Shown here in pieces: positions 41,115-52,924 of a stretch of 64,000 nucleotides of DNA. A program made the translations under genes and the position numbers. How positions within the stretch are numbered: the stretch's first letter is position 1; every line of letters begins with the position of its first letter. The DNA lies in assembly GCA_030549495.1 (NCBI GenBank), contig JAUIRK010000908.1:372001-436000 (forward strand). The letters are read 5' to 3'. The notes beneath the pieces are model-generated. The model worked only from the letters and a program-made list of their open reading frames with translations. It was not told the DNA's origin and made no database searches. The stretch comes from Nectonema munidae (lineage: Eukaryota; Nematomorpha; Nectonematoida; Nectonematidae).

Positions 41115-43548
41115 TAGCAAAAAAATTCTCTTTTCATAGATAATCTTTCATCTTTCAATTTCTTTTCTACCATAAACATTGCTACAAGACCTGAATCAGG
41201 TACATTAATTGACAACATTTTTGCTTCCAACGGTTTACCTTTTTTTAAATCTGATATTCTTGAAGTCTGCATATCGGATCGTTTTCTTTTGTTTGTAAGC
41301 TTTCAACTTGATATAGCTAACTTACAGGATGAATCATCTAATTTCTTCGAAAAAGTCGATTTTTCTCTTCTATTGGATTATTTCACGAACAAAAATTGGG
41401 AACATGTTCTTTTTTTATCTTGCTCGCTTGAGGAGAGAATGGATACTTTTATTAATGACCTTAAAGTGGGTGTCAATAAATGTGTTAAATTGTACAAAGG
41501 GAGTAAAAAGGCGAAGATCAATAATGAATGGATGAATAGCTTTATTCTTGAAAAGATTACTTTCAGGAATAGGTTCTACTTAAAAATGCTGAAGTGTAAG
41601 AACAATCTGAATCAATTCTCAGAATATAAATCCATAGTTCAAAAGGAGAATTGAAAAAAATGATAAGGAAAAAGAGCCTTTTAGTAAGATTTATTGTTCC
41701 TCTAAGTCAGTATGGAATCAACTAAATCGTATATTCAATAAGAGGAAAGACTCAATTAAAATGAAAGATGGTGATAAATATTTTGATGATATAAAAACGC
41801 CATATTTGTTTTTGGATTTTTTCTATAAGGCTTTTAATAATATTGTGGACATTACGAATGCAAATAATGAGCTTGATATGGAAAACTAGGCAATATCAAA
41901 TTTCAATTATTGGTTGGTTATAAGTAACGATATTCTACAGAGTATTAACTCCCTTAAATCTTCTGTAGCCAGAGATTTTTATGGTCTCATTACAAAAGTC
42001 ATTAAGCATATCAGGTGTTTTTTAGTTACTCCATTGAAACATTTTTTCAATGAAATGCATAGTTAATTGTACTATCCTGAAGCACTCAAAATTTCTAAAT
42101 TAATTCCAGTTCATAAGAAAAGTGACACTTTAAACTTATGAACTATAGGCCAGTAGCTATTGTTCAAACAATTTCAAAAGCCTTTGAAAGAATAATCAGT
42201 TCCCAGCTATACTATTTTTCTGAAAAAAGTACTTTTTTTGGATTGAAGCATTTTGGGTATCATGTTAATCACTCAATTGAAGATTTATATGGACTATTTT
42301 TTTCTGATATTTCTAATTTTCTAAACAGTGGATATAATTGCGCAGCGGTCTTTTTAGACTTAAAAAATGCATTTTAGCTTGTTAATCACACTTGGTTCCT
42401 TTTAAAACTTGAAAAGTACGGCTTAAGCAACTATGTAATCAAATTGACTGCATCTTTTTTCGATAACAGGATGCAGTATGTTGAGGTAAATAATAAGAGA
42501 CCACTTTTTTTATATTTATATGAATGACCTAAAAGATGTATTATCAATGAAAGATGTCAATTACTTTACTAACGCAGACGATATAGCGCAATTGTTTCCT
42601 TCAAATTACTTTCTGAATCAATATAAATGCCAAACTTCAAGCGGTTTCAAATTTTTTGAAAATTATTTTTTTGGGGATAAGTGAAAAGAAGTGCAAGTAT
42701 TTAAGGTTTTTTCACAATAGAATGAGGAAAGTTAACTTAGAGATTATGATAAATGATAACATGCTGGAGAATGTATATACCTTCAAATTTTTTGGTATTA
42801 CTATTGACTCGCGACTGAGGTCGACAGACCACACCAGAATATTAAATTGCAGATTAAACATGTTACTATCAAAGTTTATTAAAATGTATAAAGTTCAGCC
42901 TCTGTTATATTTTTCTATTAGTAATTGGGGCCACTCTAACAAGAATGTTTTGCTTAAAACTCAAAAAAGAATTATTAGAAGTTTATTCAATTTACGAAGC
43001 CATAGTCATACTAATGAAAAATTTGTTGAGGCCAACATATTGAAGATTGACGGTCTTTATTATTATTATTATTATTATAAATTATGCCTGTTTCTTTTCA
43101 AATATCTTAAGGGTTTATGCTGCCCAATGTGGAGTAATAAATTTTATTTCAATTATGAGGTACATGAACATTAAACACGTAGTTGTAGATGTCATCATTT
43201 AGAGAAACACGAATCGAATAAAAATGTAAGCATGCAATTGACAAATCTAAAATTAGGAAAATTTTTTAATGGAAATACACTTCTTTATCAGTTTTGTTAG
43301 CTATATAAGTTTTCTCATTTCAAAAGAGTAGTTATGAATATACATATACCTTTTGATGTTCTGCTTAGATATTATTTGTAGACTGTTCAAACTTATGGGT
43401 TACACATGATAAATGGCTTTAAGTAGCCTTGGTGTGTATCCTTGCTTTTGATAATTTTATGCTAAAAAAAACAATAAGGCGCATTCTATTTTAGTATTTT
43501 TGAGTTATGTCATGGTTTGCTGAATAAATTCTTTTTCTTCTCCTTCTT
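41115..43548 (+). mobile_element. Degenerate 5'-truncated LINE (CR1/jockey group)
   Basis: It starts within the endonuclease end (INIATRPESGTLIDNIFASN, KSDILEVCISDRF). It continues through the spacer (WMNSFILEKITFRNRFYLKM) into RT (KLIPVHKKSD, MNYRPVAIVQTISKAFERII, AAVFLDLKNAF, YMNDLKDV, DDIAQLF) and the post-RT part (FFGITIDSRL, NWGHSNKNVLLKTQKRIIRS). There are at least five stops or frame changes and the GVPQGS segment is lost. The 3' end is CTGAATAAATTCTTTTTCTT followed by TTCT-type repeats. It sits about 170 bases upstream of the SURF4 start codon in the opposite orientation, so it separates the gene from any promoter further out or lies in a 5' UTR intron. Confidence 0.72.
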
Positions 43549-43985
43549 AGCCGCATTAAAATTTAGTAAATAATTTTCTATTGTCGAAAGAACCCCCCCC
43601 CCCCCCCCCTCTTTTTTTGTTTTTCATTTAAACTAACTTATTTTTTTATTTTGTGTATTAATTTTTTTACTTATTAATTTTTTCCTTATCACAAATTTCT
43701 ACCTTTTTAATTTTAAAATTTGAATTCTTTTTTCTTTTTGATACTTCGTTATTTCTTCATTAAAAGCTTCATTATCTTCATTTTTTTCGTTTTCTTCTTC
43801 ATTACTAGCTTTTAGAATAGAGTCCATAGCTTCATTTAAAGAGGTAGCACTTTTTTTCTTTTTTTTGCAGCTTTTTACTTTTATGCTACTATTATCAATC
43901 TTATCCTCATCATATAAATTCAAAATGAATGTTTTTACTTTATTTTATTATTTCAAAATTGATCAACAATTTACTTTTGAATCTC
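43549..43985. other. No gene; 17-base C-run
   Basis: A poly(C) run at 43593-43609 and T-rich flanks. A lysine/glutamate-rich frame on the minus strand (43923-43699) has no recognisable domain and looks compositional. Confidence 0.4.
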
Positions 43986-44212
43986 GGATCGAGAAAAGTA
44001 GCTATAATGTAAAAATTAGAAAAGTAGCTACAATGTAAAAATTTTAAATTGCGAATGCGGATGTTAACATAAAAAATTCGCGGATAAAAGATTTTAAATT
44101 GCGGAAATTAACATGAAAAAAATCCGAGGATGAGGATGTAAAGTGTATGTAAAATTTTTTTGCGGATGATGCGCATATAAGGATGCGAAAGCGGATATCC
44201 GATACATCTCTA
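43986..44212. mobile_element. MITE remnant, right end of the TAGAGATG family
   Basis: It ends GGATATCCGATACATCTCTA, the same terminus as the MITE at 5957-6274, and is rich in GCGGAT and CGGATA repeats. It lies directly against hAT coding sequence, as if inserted into it. The left end is not identifiable. Confidence 0.4.
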
Positions 44213-44880
44213 CACAGCATTACCTGTTTTCAATTTATTGTTGTCTTCATGAAAGTTTATCAATACCAATCTCATTTTTCTGGAATTACTGTGAAACTTC
44301 AACGAAAAGCTCTTAATATAGTGGGGACTTATGAAATGGTTTTTGAAATAATTTCACTATATTAAAAAGAACTGAATGACATTGAAATAAATTTTAACCA
44401 AGTGTTTAATGAAAGTCGCACCTTTTCTTGATCACATTATTATGTGTCTTACTGAGAAATTTTCGTCATCAGCAATAATTTCAACATCTTATTTGGGTCT
44501 TGTCCCAAGCGTTTTATCAGTAAAAGATGCTAATCTAGACAAAACTATCACAAAATCTATCTACGACCTGAATCTCCAGCACAAGCAATAAAAGAATGCT
44601 CAGAAATAATGTTTCCAAATATTTATGTTCTTTTACACATAGCTTACACAATTCCAGTAACTTCATGCTATATAAGTGCAATACGTAGATTAAATACATA
44701 TATGAGATCTTTAATGAAAAAAAGTCTCCTGTCTAACCTAGAACTTCTGCACATTCACTACCATGCAGAAATAGATTTGGATAAAGTTGTAAATTTTTAT
44801 GTTCGAAAGCATCCTCGTAGACTTGAATTAAACAGCTACTCTGTTAAAAAACTGAAAATTTTAAATAAATTTTACTTGTA
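44213..44880 (+). pseudogene. hAT transposase C-terminal remnant (THAP12/ZMYM1-like group)
   Basis: The plus strand reads ITVKLQRKALNIVGTYEMVF, then ECSEIMFPNIYVLLHIAYTI, PVTSCYISAIRRLNTYMRSL and LELLHIHYHAEIDLDKVVNF, then RKHPRRLEL. This is the hAT dimerisation region (family LFPNIH..L, VTSCECERS...LRRLKTYLRS, LALLHIHYD, ARKHPRR). The acidic-cysteine motif has become CYISA and stops interrupt upstream, so it is dead. Confidence 0.75.
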
Positions 44881-45623
44881 TATTTGTACTCAATTATTTA
44901 ATTATTAATGTGTTTAAGTAGAATGATCAATTAAATAGATTTTTAGAAGTGTCTTTATCTCTAAATTTGAAAATATGTTCAATTTATTTCACCCTCTAAA
45001 GATTTAACATAAATAAAAGCCTAATCTTTTGATTTTTATTGTAAGAGTTTTTTTATTATCTCTGACGCAATTTTTAAGAAAAAGAAAAAATGATAATAAG
45101 AAGTAAATTGTCATAAGAAAGTATTGAACCAACGTAAAGTTGAAAGCTATAATTTATTTCTGTTCTATCCGTGATTCAGCAATATTTGCAATGGCAATAA
45201 AAGGGTTTAAGTGTCACATTAAGAAATAACTTTTACAAAATAGGGTTTTAGGTTAGGAAGCAAAAACAACAATCAAATAAAGAATAAGATTTATAAAGAA
45301 TGATAAAAGTATAGGGTTCAATCTACCATGAAAGTCCAATTTCTTTATATAGCAATAGTTATGTAGCAAGTTCAACGATAAGATATGTATGATAGTTTTA
45401 TAAATTTTTTATAAAAACGAACCCCGACTTTAAATCCTACACACTACTTCCGTCAAACACTCTAATAGATCATTTTTTCAGTAATAAAGTCTACATAGCT
45501 TATATTTGTATGTCTTACTTTTCAGATCAACTACCAATTCTTTTATCAATGGATATACGGATCAAAAAGTCTGATAGGAGACCGTTGTATGAAAAACTGA
45601 ATATCAAGTTATACCATTTTTAC
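44881..45623. other. No gene recognised
   Basis: AT-rich DNA with nothing supported. Confidence 0.35.
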
Positions 45624-45893
45624 TTTAAGTTCGTCTTTTTCAATTTACGTTCGTCCTTTTTCGTTTTAAGTTCGTTCTTTTCCAATTTAAGTTCGTCCTT
45701 TTCAAATTTAAGTTCGTCCTTTTTCAATTTAAGTTCGTCCTTTTCCAATTTAGAGGTTCATCCTTTTTCAATTTAGAGGTTCGTCCATTTTAATTTAGAG
45801 GTTCGTCCTTTTTCAATTTAGAGGTTCGTCCTTTTTCAATTTAGAGGTTCGTCCTTTTCCATTTTAAGTTCGTCCTTTTTAAATTTATATTTA
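45624..45893. repeat. Minisatellite, 22-23 bp units in two variants
   Basis: About a dozen units of TTTAAGTTCGTCCTTTTTCAA and TTTAGAGGTTCGTCCTTTTT-CAA. The AAGTTCG type lies on both flanks and the AGAGGTTCG type forms a block in the middle. This suggests local amplification of one variant inside an older array. Confidence 0.88.
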
Positions 45894-46379
45894 AGCTCAA
45901 AAAGTCTGTTTTTAAAACGGATTGTCTTTGTTAGCTATATTTTCTAATGAAAAATCGAATACGAACTTAAATTCTCCGGACAACATTTTTTGTTCTACTT
46001 TTTAACAAAGAATAAAACACTAACATAGTTGTGCTTGAGTTAAAATATTCATATTGATATTGAAAAATGAAAATTTACATAAACTTTTTGACACAAACTA
46101 AAATCGCACTCGAATTATGCTTTTTTTTGTGAAAAGTTTACCATTTTCACAAAAATATGTTTGTAACGTCTGATAATGAAAAACATTTTCTTTTAAAGGA
46201 ATATAAGGAAACAATAGTTAATTCAATACAAAGCGAAATGAAAAAAAATTTATTGAAATAAAAAATTATAAACTCTACCACATGTCATGGATGTATTTTT
46301 GGCCCAAAACAGCATTATTGATGTTATTCAAAATAAACCGATAGAAATTACTGCATTCCAAAGGAGAAACTGTTTGAAG
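45894..46379. other. No gene recognised
   Basis: AT-rich, nothing supported. Confidence 0.35.
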
Positions 46380-46860
46380 ACTTTGACAAATCTATTCAGA
46401 TAAAGAACTGCTTTCATTTATAAGTAAACTTTTTAATTTTGCTTAGATTTTTGAAAAGGCATTTTCACAAGGATTGAGCATGAATGAATAAGGTGAAAGA
46501 TATTTTGGAATATAATTACTTTGGGAATCGAAAAGATTTTGCACATCTCGACATTTATGAATTTTGACATTGTATAAAACAATCCAAGCACCTTCATTTT
46601 TGTTTCGTCCAACTCCATTTTGTTCACAATTGTTTACATGAACTTGAAGAACTTTTTCCATTCGCAGGTTCCATATTCAATTATTTCAAAATGTACAACT
46701 TTAAATCAATTGATTGCTAAAATTAATGTTGCGTTTTTCACCTGTGCAGGAACAACAACATTAGCTCTTTTGCCTTTTTTGAACGAGCTTGAGAACGTGT
46801 CAAGTGCGAGTTAAACCCGCTTTCATCAACAAATATCAGGCTTTCTTGAGAAGAAGGAGA
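46380..46860 (-). pseudogene. Tc1/mariner-like (DDE_3) transposase remnant
   Basis: The minus strand reads SLIFVDESGFNSHLTRSQAR, then ANVVVPAQVKNATLILAIN, VVHFEIIEYGT and NVKIHKCRDVQNLF, ending IPKYLSPYSFMLNPCENAFS. These correspond to VDESGF (first catalytic D), DNxxIH and the YLPPYSPxLNPIE box with the last acidic residue. Frame changes occur near 46740 and 46610; the aspartate of LDN reads as tyrosine. No terminal repeats identified. Confidence 0.68.
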
Positions 46861-47069
46861 TGAGCTTTGGAACTCCTTTGGGCTGGTCTGAAAGTCTATT
46901 ATGAGGTTTCAAGGAAAATAGCTGTAAGGAAAAAATCCCATATCGGAGAACAGTTAATATTACCTTGCAGCAAAGATAGATATCTAAAATGTGTTCTGAA
47001 GTTCTAAACTTGAAAAACTAAAGTATGTGTCCTTGTCAAATGATACTGTTAAATGAGAATAGAGGAGAT

Positions 47070-47940
47070 GTCAGATAACATACCGTTGGAGGTGATCTCA
47101 AAGATTCAGAATTCATCTTTCAATTTTTTTGCGATCCGGCTTAATGAAATAACAGATGTCACAAACTTAGCAAAAATATGCGTCTACGTACGATATGTAT
47201 ATGACAAGCACCTATAGAAGACGAATTTTTGTTTTGCGAAACTCTTAGCATCAGAATAACTGCAATGGAAATATTTTAAAAAAAGTACAGATTTTTTGAG
47301 GCACATGATACCTAATGGGAACATGCACTTGGCGTGTGTACTGACGGTGCTCCAGCAATGTTTGGTTGTGATTCTGGTTTTCAAACCTTGGTTAAGCAAA
47401 AATCTAGAGATATGATTGGTGCACACTGCTCTATTCATCGGTAAGCTTTAATAGGAAAACCGTGCCAGCTGAGTTAAACATTAAATGTCCTTGGGGAAGT
47501 GATTAGAGCAGTTAACTTTATTAAAGCGAATACATTCAACTCTCGTTTATTTTCCGAGTTATGCAAAGAAAATGATTCCGAATTTGAAACACTTTTGTTG
47601 CACTCACATGTGAGGTGCCTTGACAAAGGAAAAGCTAGAGAGTTTACATACTACGTGAAGAAGTACAGCAACTTTTTAAAGAACACTAAATCAGACTTAG
47701 ACGCAAAATTCCCTGATGTTCGTTTTCTTTTATTCCTCTCATTTTTGGTGGTCATATTTGAATTTGAAAATTCCATCAATTAGGCACTTTGAGGAAGAGA
47801 GATCACAGTACCCCATTGTCACGAAAAATTGTCAGTTTTCAAAATGAAGCTCGAACTATGGTATTCCAAATTAAAGAAGGAGAACTTTTCTCCATTTCCA
47901 CAGTTAAATACATATATTGATGAAAATGAGCGTAACCCTA
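47070..47940 (+). pseudogene. hAT transposase remnant (ZBED5-like group)
   Basis: The plus strand reads ICVYVRYVYDKHL, then CSDGAPAMFGCDSGFQTLVK, GAHCSIHR, EVIRAVNFIKANTFNSRLFS, LHSHVRCLDKGKA and LELWYSKLKKENFSPFPQLN. This matches the middle of ZBED5/SCAND3-like hAT proteins (TDGAPAM.G, HC..H, VNFIKS..LNSRLF, LLHTEVRWLSRGK). The catalytic W of RWL is cysteine here, and there are several stops and frame changes. Confidence 0.7.
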
Positions 47941-48049
47941 ATCGTGCTGGGCTAAATTTGTCCCTTCAAGTGCTCTGAAGGGGGAGGGTCGTAAAGTGGT
48001 TCCCTCTTTTTCCAAGATATTATTAAGTTTTTATAAATATTTTTAATGT

Positions 48050-48345
48050 GATATTATATATTTCAACTATGTTGAATTCAGTGGTGATGTCCATTTTTTT
48101 TTATCAAAATGAATCAAACCTGTTAAAAAATTGATTTATATTTGACACCTCATCTCAAAAAGAACTTTTTATTTAAATAATTACATAAAGTTTTTACACA
48201 TATATACCCATTTTCAAGTAAACTGATTTGGTTGATGATATTCATTTTTTATGAAAATCAATCAAACCTGTCAAAAATTTATTTATATATGACAGCTCAT
48301 CTCAAAAAGAAACTTTTTATTTTAATAATTATATAAAGTTAGACA
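48050..48345. repeat. Tandem array, left part (two ~145-bp units)
   Basis: Units share CCATTTTCAAGTA, GTGATATTCATTTTTTATG, AATCAATCAAACCTGTCAAA, ATTGATTTATAT-TGACA and CTCATCTCAAAAAGAACTTT. The array is broken off at about 48345 and resumes at 49918. Confidence 0.78.
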
Positions 48346-49917
48346 GGTAGCCAGCTATGGGGCACTCGGGGCCGGGCCTTTCCATCTATTTTATGGGCCC
48401 CACCATCAAACAAATAAAATTTACAAATTAAAATGAAATAATGAATTAATTTTTGACAATATGCTTATACTAACAATATAAAGCAAATAAAATCAAAATA
48501 TTGAAAATTATTGATATCATTGACGATGAAGATGAAATAGTTTAATTTGTTAAGATGAGCCTTCTACCTGTAATGCGAAAGCTAATTTATGATAAAAAAT
48601 TACTCTTTGGAATGTGAAACGATGATAAGAAATATTAACAATGATAAAATCTAAAGTGAAAGAAATAAAAGGACACAAGAAGAGAACAGGGGCCTAGCCA
48701 GCGGGAACGCTAGTACGCTGTAGCTTACCAAATTTTTTCCAAAGGGGGTAAAAAGTTCCGTTATTCAGCGGTATCATACACCACTAAATCCCAAAGTTGT
48801 TCCGCCAGTGTATATATAAATTATCTACAAGTACGTTGAGTCTTTGTGTTCGAGCAACATGCGCCAATTCCTCACGTGCTGGCTGTAACAACAAGTAACT
48901 TTTCATAGAGCCAAGTGTAACAAGGTGTTGAGTGATCAGTACATCTGCAAAGAGAAATGCTAAATACACATCACTGGTGATTCAGAATGAACTTTTCGAC
49001 CTGATGGCCAAACAAGTGCGCAAGTCAATCATCTTAGATTGCAATGGAGTGGATTGTTTTACAACTATTACTGATGACTTGGATTTTGTCGAAGCATCCC
49101 AAGAGACAAGTGCTTGCTTATCAATCTTTGAAAGAGTGAGAAATGATGAAGAGGTTTGGAATCAGCCCTACACTAACTAAAGCACAGAATATTGCTGAAG
49201 AATATGATGCCACCCCAAAAAAGTCACGAAGAGTTGGACGTCAAGCCCATCGAGATAACATAAAGACTGGAAACGTGCAATGTTCTCCCCATTTCTTGAT
49301 CATATCTGATTAGAGAAATGCATGGCAACTTTGTAGCTCCACTCCCAGGATTTCAAGCTCAGTACTTGATGCTCAAAAAAAACTTAAATTCACTATCAGA
49401 TATAACGGAAGTTCACATAGACAACATATAAACTCATTATCAGCATGATTTTGATGCAACTAAAGAGCAATTCCACACATATCCTGTATCGTTCAAAACA
49501 CGTTTGAGAAGCGCAATGACACAACAGGGATTATCATCCTTGGCGATTCTACATATCTACAAAACTCATCCTATAGGCATAACACGAGTGGTTCGAGAAT
49601 TCGCTAATGCTAAGCCGAGAAGAATGGAGTTTTTTAATTAGTCCCCTCATGAACTGTGATTAGTGATCTTAAAAGAAATTCCTTATTCATACTTTTTGTG
49701 ATAATTTTATTCTGTTTTACGGCGTCGCCCCACAGGTAGTTCAACCCGCTTACTTCTAGCGTACCAGTTTGAAAATTCAGGCTAGGCCCCTGGAGAAAGA
49801 AGCTCATGAAGGCAAAGAAAAGAGTTGTTATGAGCAGTATTTGATACTTTAACTTTAGACAAAGTTAATTAGTGGCCCATTTGGCCCCTCCAAATAGAAA
49901 TTTCTAGCTACGTTACT
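48346..49917. mobile_element. Nested insertion into the tandem array (outer hAT-like element)
   Basis: The left end (AGACAGGTAGCCAGCTATGG, then GGCACTCGGGGCCGGGCC) and the right end in reverse (TAGAGTAACGTAGCTAGAAA, then GGGGCCAAATGGGCC) look like diverged hAT-type termini of one element. Its non-coding interior was itself hit by the hAT at 48687. No target duplication can be proven. Confidence 0.4.
48687..49792 (+). mobile_element. Internally deleted hAT element (ZMYM1-like group)
   Basis: Ends are CAGGGGCCTAGCCA and, in reverse, CAGGGGCCTAGCCTGA, good hAT-type terminal repeats of about 14 bp. GAGAA stands on both sides, shorter than the usual 8-bp duplication and possibly chance. Inside, the plus strand reads LFDLMAKQVRKSIILDCNGV, PKKSRRVGRQAHRDNI and YWKRAMFSPFLDHI in changing frames, then LRSAMTQQGLSSLAILHIYK and ANAKPRRMEF. 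These are the last parts of a hAT transposase with the CERSFS segment deleted. It is a non-autonomous derivative. Confidence 0.7.
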
Positions 49918-50290
49918 CTATATACCCATTTTCAAGTATGCTGAATTCTGTTGTGATATTCATTTTTTATGAAAATCTATCGAACCTGTCAAAAAATAGA
50001 TTTATGTATGACTTAATCTCAAAAAGAACATTTTATCCAAATAATTTCAGTCAAAAATGTTTTAAATGTGATGGCCCATGTCAAAATTAAAATTTTTATT
50101 CTAATAAAAAGTTTCTTATACTTATATAGTATATACCCATTTTCAAGTATTAGAATTTAGTAGTGATATTCATTTTTTATGACAATCAATCAAACCTGTC
50201 AATAAATTGATTTATATTTCACAGATCGTGTCAAAATTAAAATTTTTATTGAAATACTTATAAAAAGTTTTTTACACATATATACCATTT
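49918..50290. repeat. Tandem array, right part
   Basis: Resumes with CCATTTTCAAGTATGCTGAA and carries about two and a half further units of the array at 48050, including AATCAATCAAACCTGTCAAT and CTATCGAACCTGTCAAAAAA. Confidence 0.75.
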
Positions 50291-50859
50291 TAAGTTAAAT
50301 GAAATCATTTGCCATTATTCAATTACAAAAAATTCCACCTTCTTCATCTAAAAGACTGTCGCTTTCACGCAAAAGGAAAAAGGTGGACAAATTCAATTAA
50401 AATTTAAAATTATCTTGATAGTGACTAAGTCTCTACATATTGGCATCTGAGACAGTTTTGATAACTTTGACCTATTCAATATTTTAAGATTTCCTACCCA
50501 TCTTAGTGATATGATAGTTGTAATCTTAGCTGATAAGCTATAAATTTAAAGATTTTTCATTTCCAAAAGAAGAACTCTTTTCTCCTCTCTTTTTTCTTTT
50601 TTGATGCACCCAATATTAGATCATTACACCATTTCCAAATTCGTTGGAACATGGTAGATCTTCCATTTAGTCAAGATGCATAGTTTTTTTTTAATTATTT
50701 CTTTTGATCGCACATTCTCTTTTCAATTATTTTTCTGGTTGCATCATTCGCTCATACTTAGCAACAGTACAGAAAATGACACAGAATTACATGTCAAGAT
50801 AAGAAAAGTTACCAACCATAAAACATCAATTTCTATGTACAACTTTTTATCTATAGCAT
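50291..50859. other. No gene recognised
   Basis: AT-rich, nothing supported. Confidence 0.35.
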
Positions 50860-51255
50860 CAAGCTCTGCCGGTAGCCGAGACTTGATCACCAACCTTCAC
50901 ATAAAAAAGTCCATTCACATACTTCACTCAATTCTACTCAGCATCCATAATCAATTTCTTCTACACTCACATTTTCCATTAATCTGGAAAATAGGCAAAC
51001 TGATTCTTCCTCCCAAACCAAACCCTGATCCATCTATAAAAAATTGACGTTCAATATGACTTCTTCCAGTTATCGGCAATTATTAGAAAAAAATTATTAT
51101 AAAGCTCTGAGTTCACCAATTTCTAAAACACAATCTCTAAATAAATACATAATTCGCACACCAACAACTCGAAACACTAAAATTGCTTTCTCTAGTTTGA
51201 CAACAAATATCCTAATGTCCCTTTTATCACAAACATACATAAACAGTATTTAAAA
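50860..51255 (+). pseudogene. Faint jockey-like LINE reverse transcriptase remnant
   Basis: FPLIWKIGKLILPPKPNPDP resembles the start of non-LTR RT domains (FP..WK.A.VIPI.KPNKDP), and SSSYRQLLEK could be the remains of the following YRPISLL. Nothing further, including the FADD box, is recognisable. Heavily decayed. Confidence 0.45.
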
Positions 51256-52650
51256 TGCTTAGTACATTTCATACACTTTTTGCCTTTAGCACTTTTGGTT
51301 TTGATATATATCCCTTTATATCACTTCTCTTATTTTTATCGTAATTCATTTGAGGCTTTCTCAAAGAGTTTCTTTCAAAAATATTTCACTCGACTTGTAC
51401 ACATGGCTATAAAAAGAAGAAAAATGAAGAATAAAACAGGTATCTTCTCTTTTATATATCATCTATTTTAAAAAGACCATAATATTTTCTGAATTGAAAT
51501 CATACGCTGTATAACTTATCCCAAAGGACTAAAAATACTTAAATTCTCTAAACAAAAATATGTTTATTTAACACTTAAAATTAAAGACACTCATTCACCT
51601 ACTTATAGTCAAAACTTTTTCAGTTATAATTTCGACTTTTGCCATTCTAAGGTAGGGGCTGAAGCTTTTTTAAATTTTCGTTTTTTATTGAATATTTTTT
51701 ATTTTTATTAAAATTATTTACTTTAAATGTTATGTAAAAATGTATAATGTACGCTTGCCTATAAAAAGTTATGCATTGGAATGAAAACATTTATAAATTT
51801 ATTCCGCAAATAATCTAGCATTCGATCATGAAGTTGAATGTTATGGAGAAAAAGTGTTAATGAATTTGACAAATATATTAAATAAATATCTCACCACCTA
51901 TCATACAAATAAATTCTATTATGCCCAATCATATTATATATTACTCAACTATTATAAGCAAAGGTCCAGTTAGACAAGTTCCAATGTATGCATAGGTCCA
52001 AAAATTTTTATTACATGAAATGAAGAAAATAAAACAAGCAAGAATAAAAAAATATAATATAAGAAATAATATAAGATTAGATAAATATAAGATTATATTT
52101 ATAATATAAATATAATATAAGAAAAGAATAAAAAAATTATAATTTCATTAACAAATCAATGTTCATTTTAATAATAAATAATGATTGAAATTCTTAATAA
52201 TAATGTTCGCTTGGGGTCCAACTACAACACTCAAAACGTCCGAATTCGGACCGCGGACCGCCAATTGAGTACCTCTGCTATATAGTATATACGTTCTTTT
52301 TATATCACCGATAGATATTCTCTTTTATAGTAATGGATTTATTTTAACAAACATCGAAAAGCGTAGCAAAATTACGCCTCCTCTTAGAAAAAACATTTGT
52401 CGTACCTGAAACTGGATTGATTTTAACTAAATTTTTGCATTTCTTTTAATTCATAAGATACTAATACATACTGGTCACAATTTTTCTGGCACAAAGATTT
52501 TGAACAGATTTTAACTAAATCTAATGCGTAGAACTTATATATGGATTTAGTTTTTGCTTACCACATCAGGTTTCTGTGATAAATTGTATGAACTTCTTAA
52601 AGTAACTTAGCAACACGCATTAAAAAGTATAAATAAATTAAAAAATAATA
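51256..52650. other. No gene; one hAT-type end
   Basis: AT-rich with TATAA-rich low complexity at 52040-52130. At 52258-52277 the minus strand reads CAGAGGTACTCAATTGGCGG followed by TCCGCGGTCC, a typical hAT-type terminus, but I found no partner end. Confidence 0.4.
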
Positions 52651-52651
52651 T

Positions 52652-52770
52652 ATTTGGTTGGTTGGTTGGAGATATCAAAGCACTTTCAGCAGTAAGGCTA
52701 TAGCAGGCATTATCCCTGACCTTAACTTGTTAAGCTGAGAGGAACACCCTAACAACCATTGAGGCTCTTA
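52652..52770 (-). mobile_element. LINE 3'-end fragment with (AACC)n tail
   Basis: On the minus strand GCCTCAATGGTTGTTAGGGT, CAGGGATAATGCCTGC and CTTTGATATCTCC run into AACCAACCAA. Relatively GC-rich, non-coding and ending in a short tetranucleotide repeat, it has the form of a strongly 5'-truncated LINE. No coding part supports it. Confidence 0.35.
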
Positions 52771-52924
52771 GATATATTTAAAAAACAATAAAAACATTAA
52801 AATATTAACAAGCAAGAAAATAAAAAACTTTATTGCAACAAGGGAAATAAGAAAATTAAAAGTCAATCAAATGACGAAAAAATTTTATATGGAAGTTACA
52901 GTTAGATAACTTTTTTTTCTTTTT

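Noticed and set aside
41051-41272. Minus-strand 73-codon frame upstream of SURF4
   Set aside because: It is the antisense of the LINE endonuclease end (SGTLIDNIFASN on the plus strand) and does not resemble a SURF4 exon.
43699-43923. Lysine/glutamate-rich minus-strand frame
   Set aside because: Low-complexity composition with no recognisable motif, start context or partner exon.
48784-48969. Minus-strand 61-codon frame
   Set aside because: It lies antisense to the hAT remnant, whose motifs read on the plus strand.
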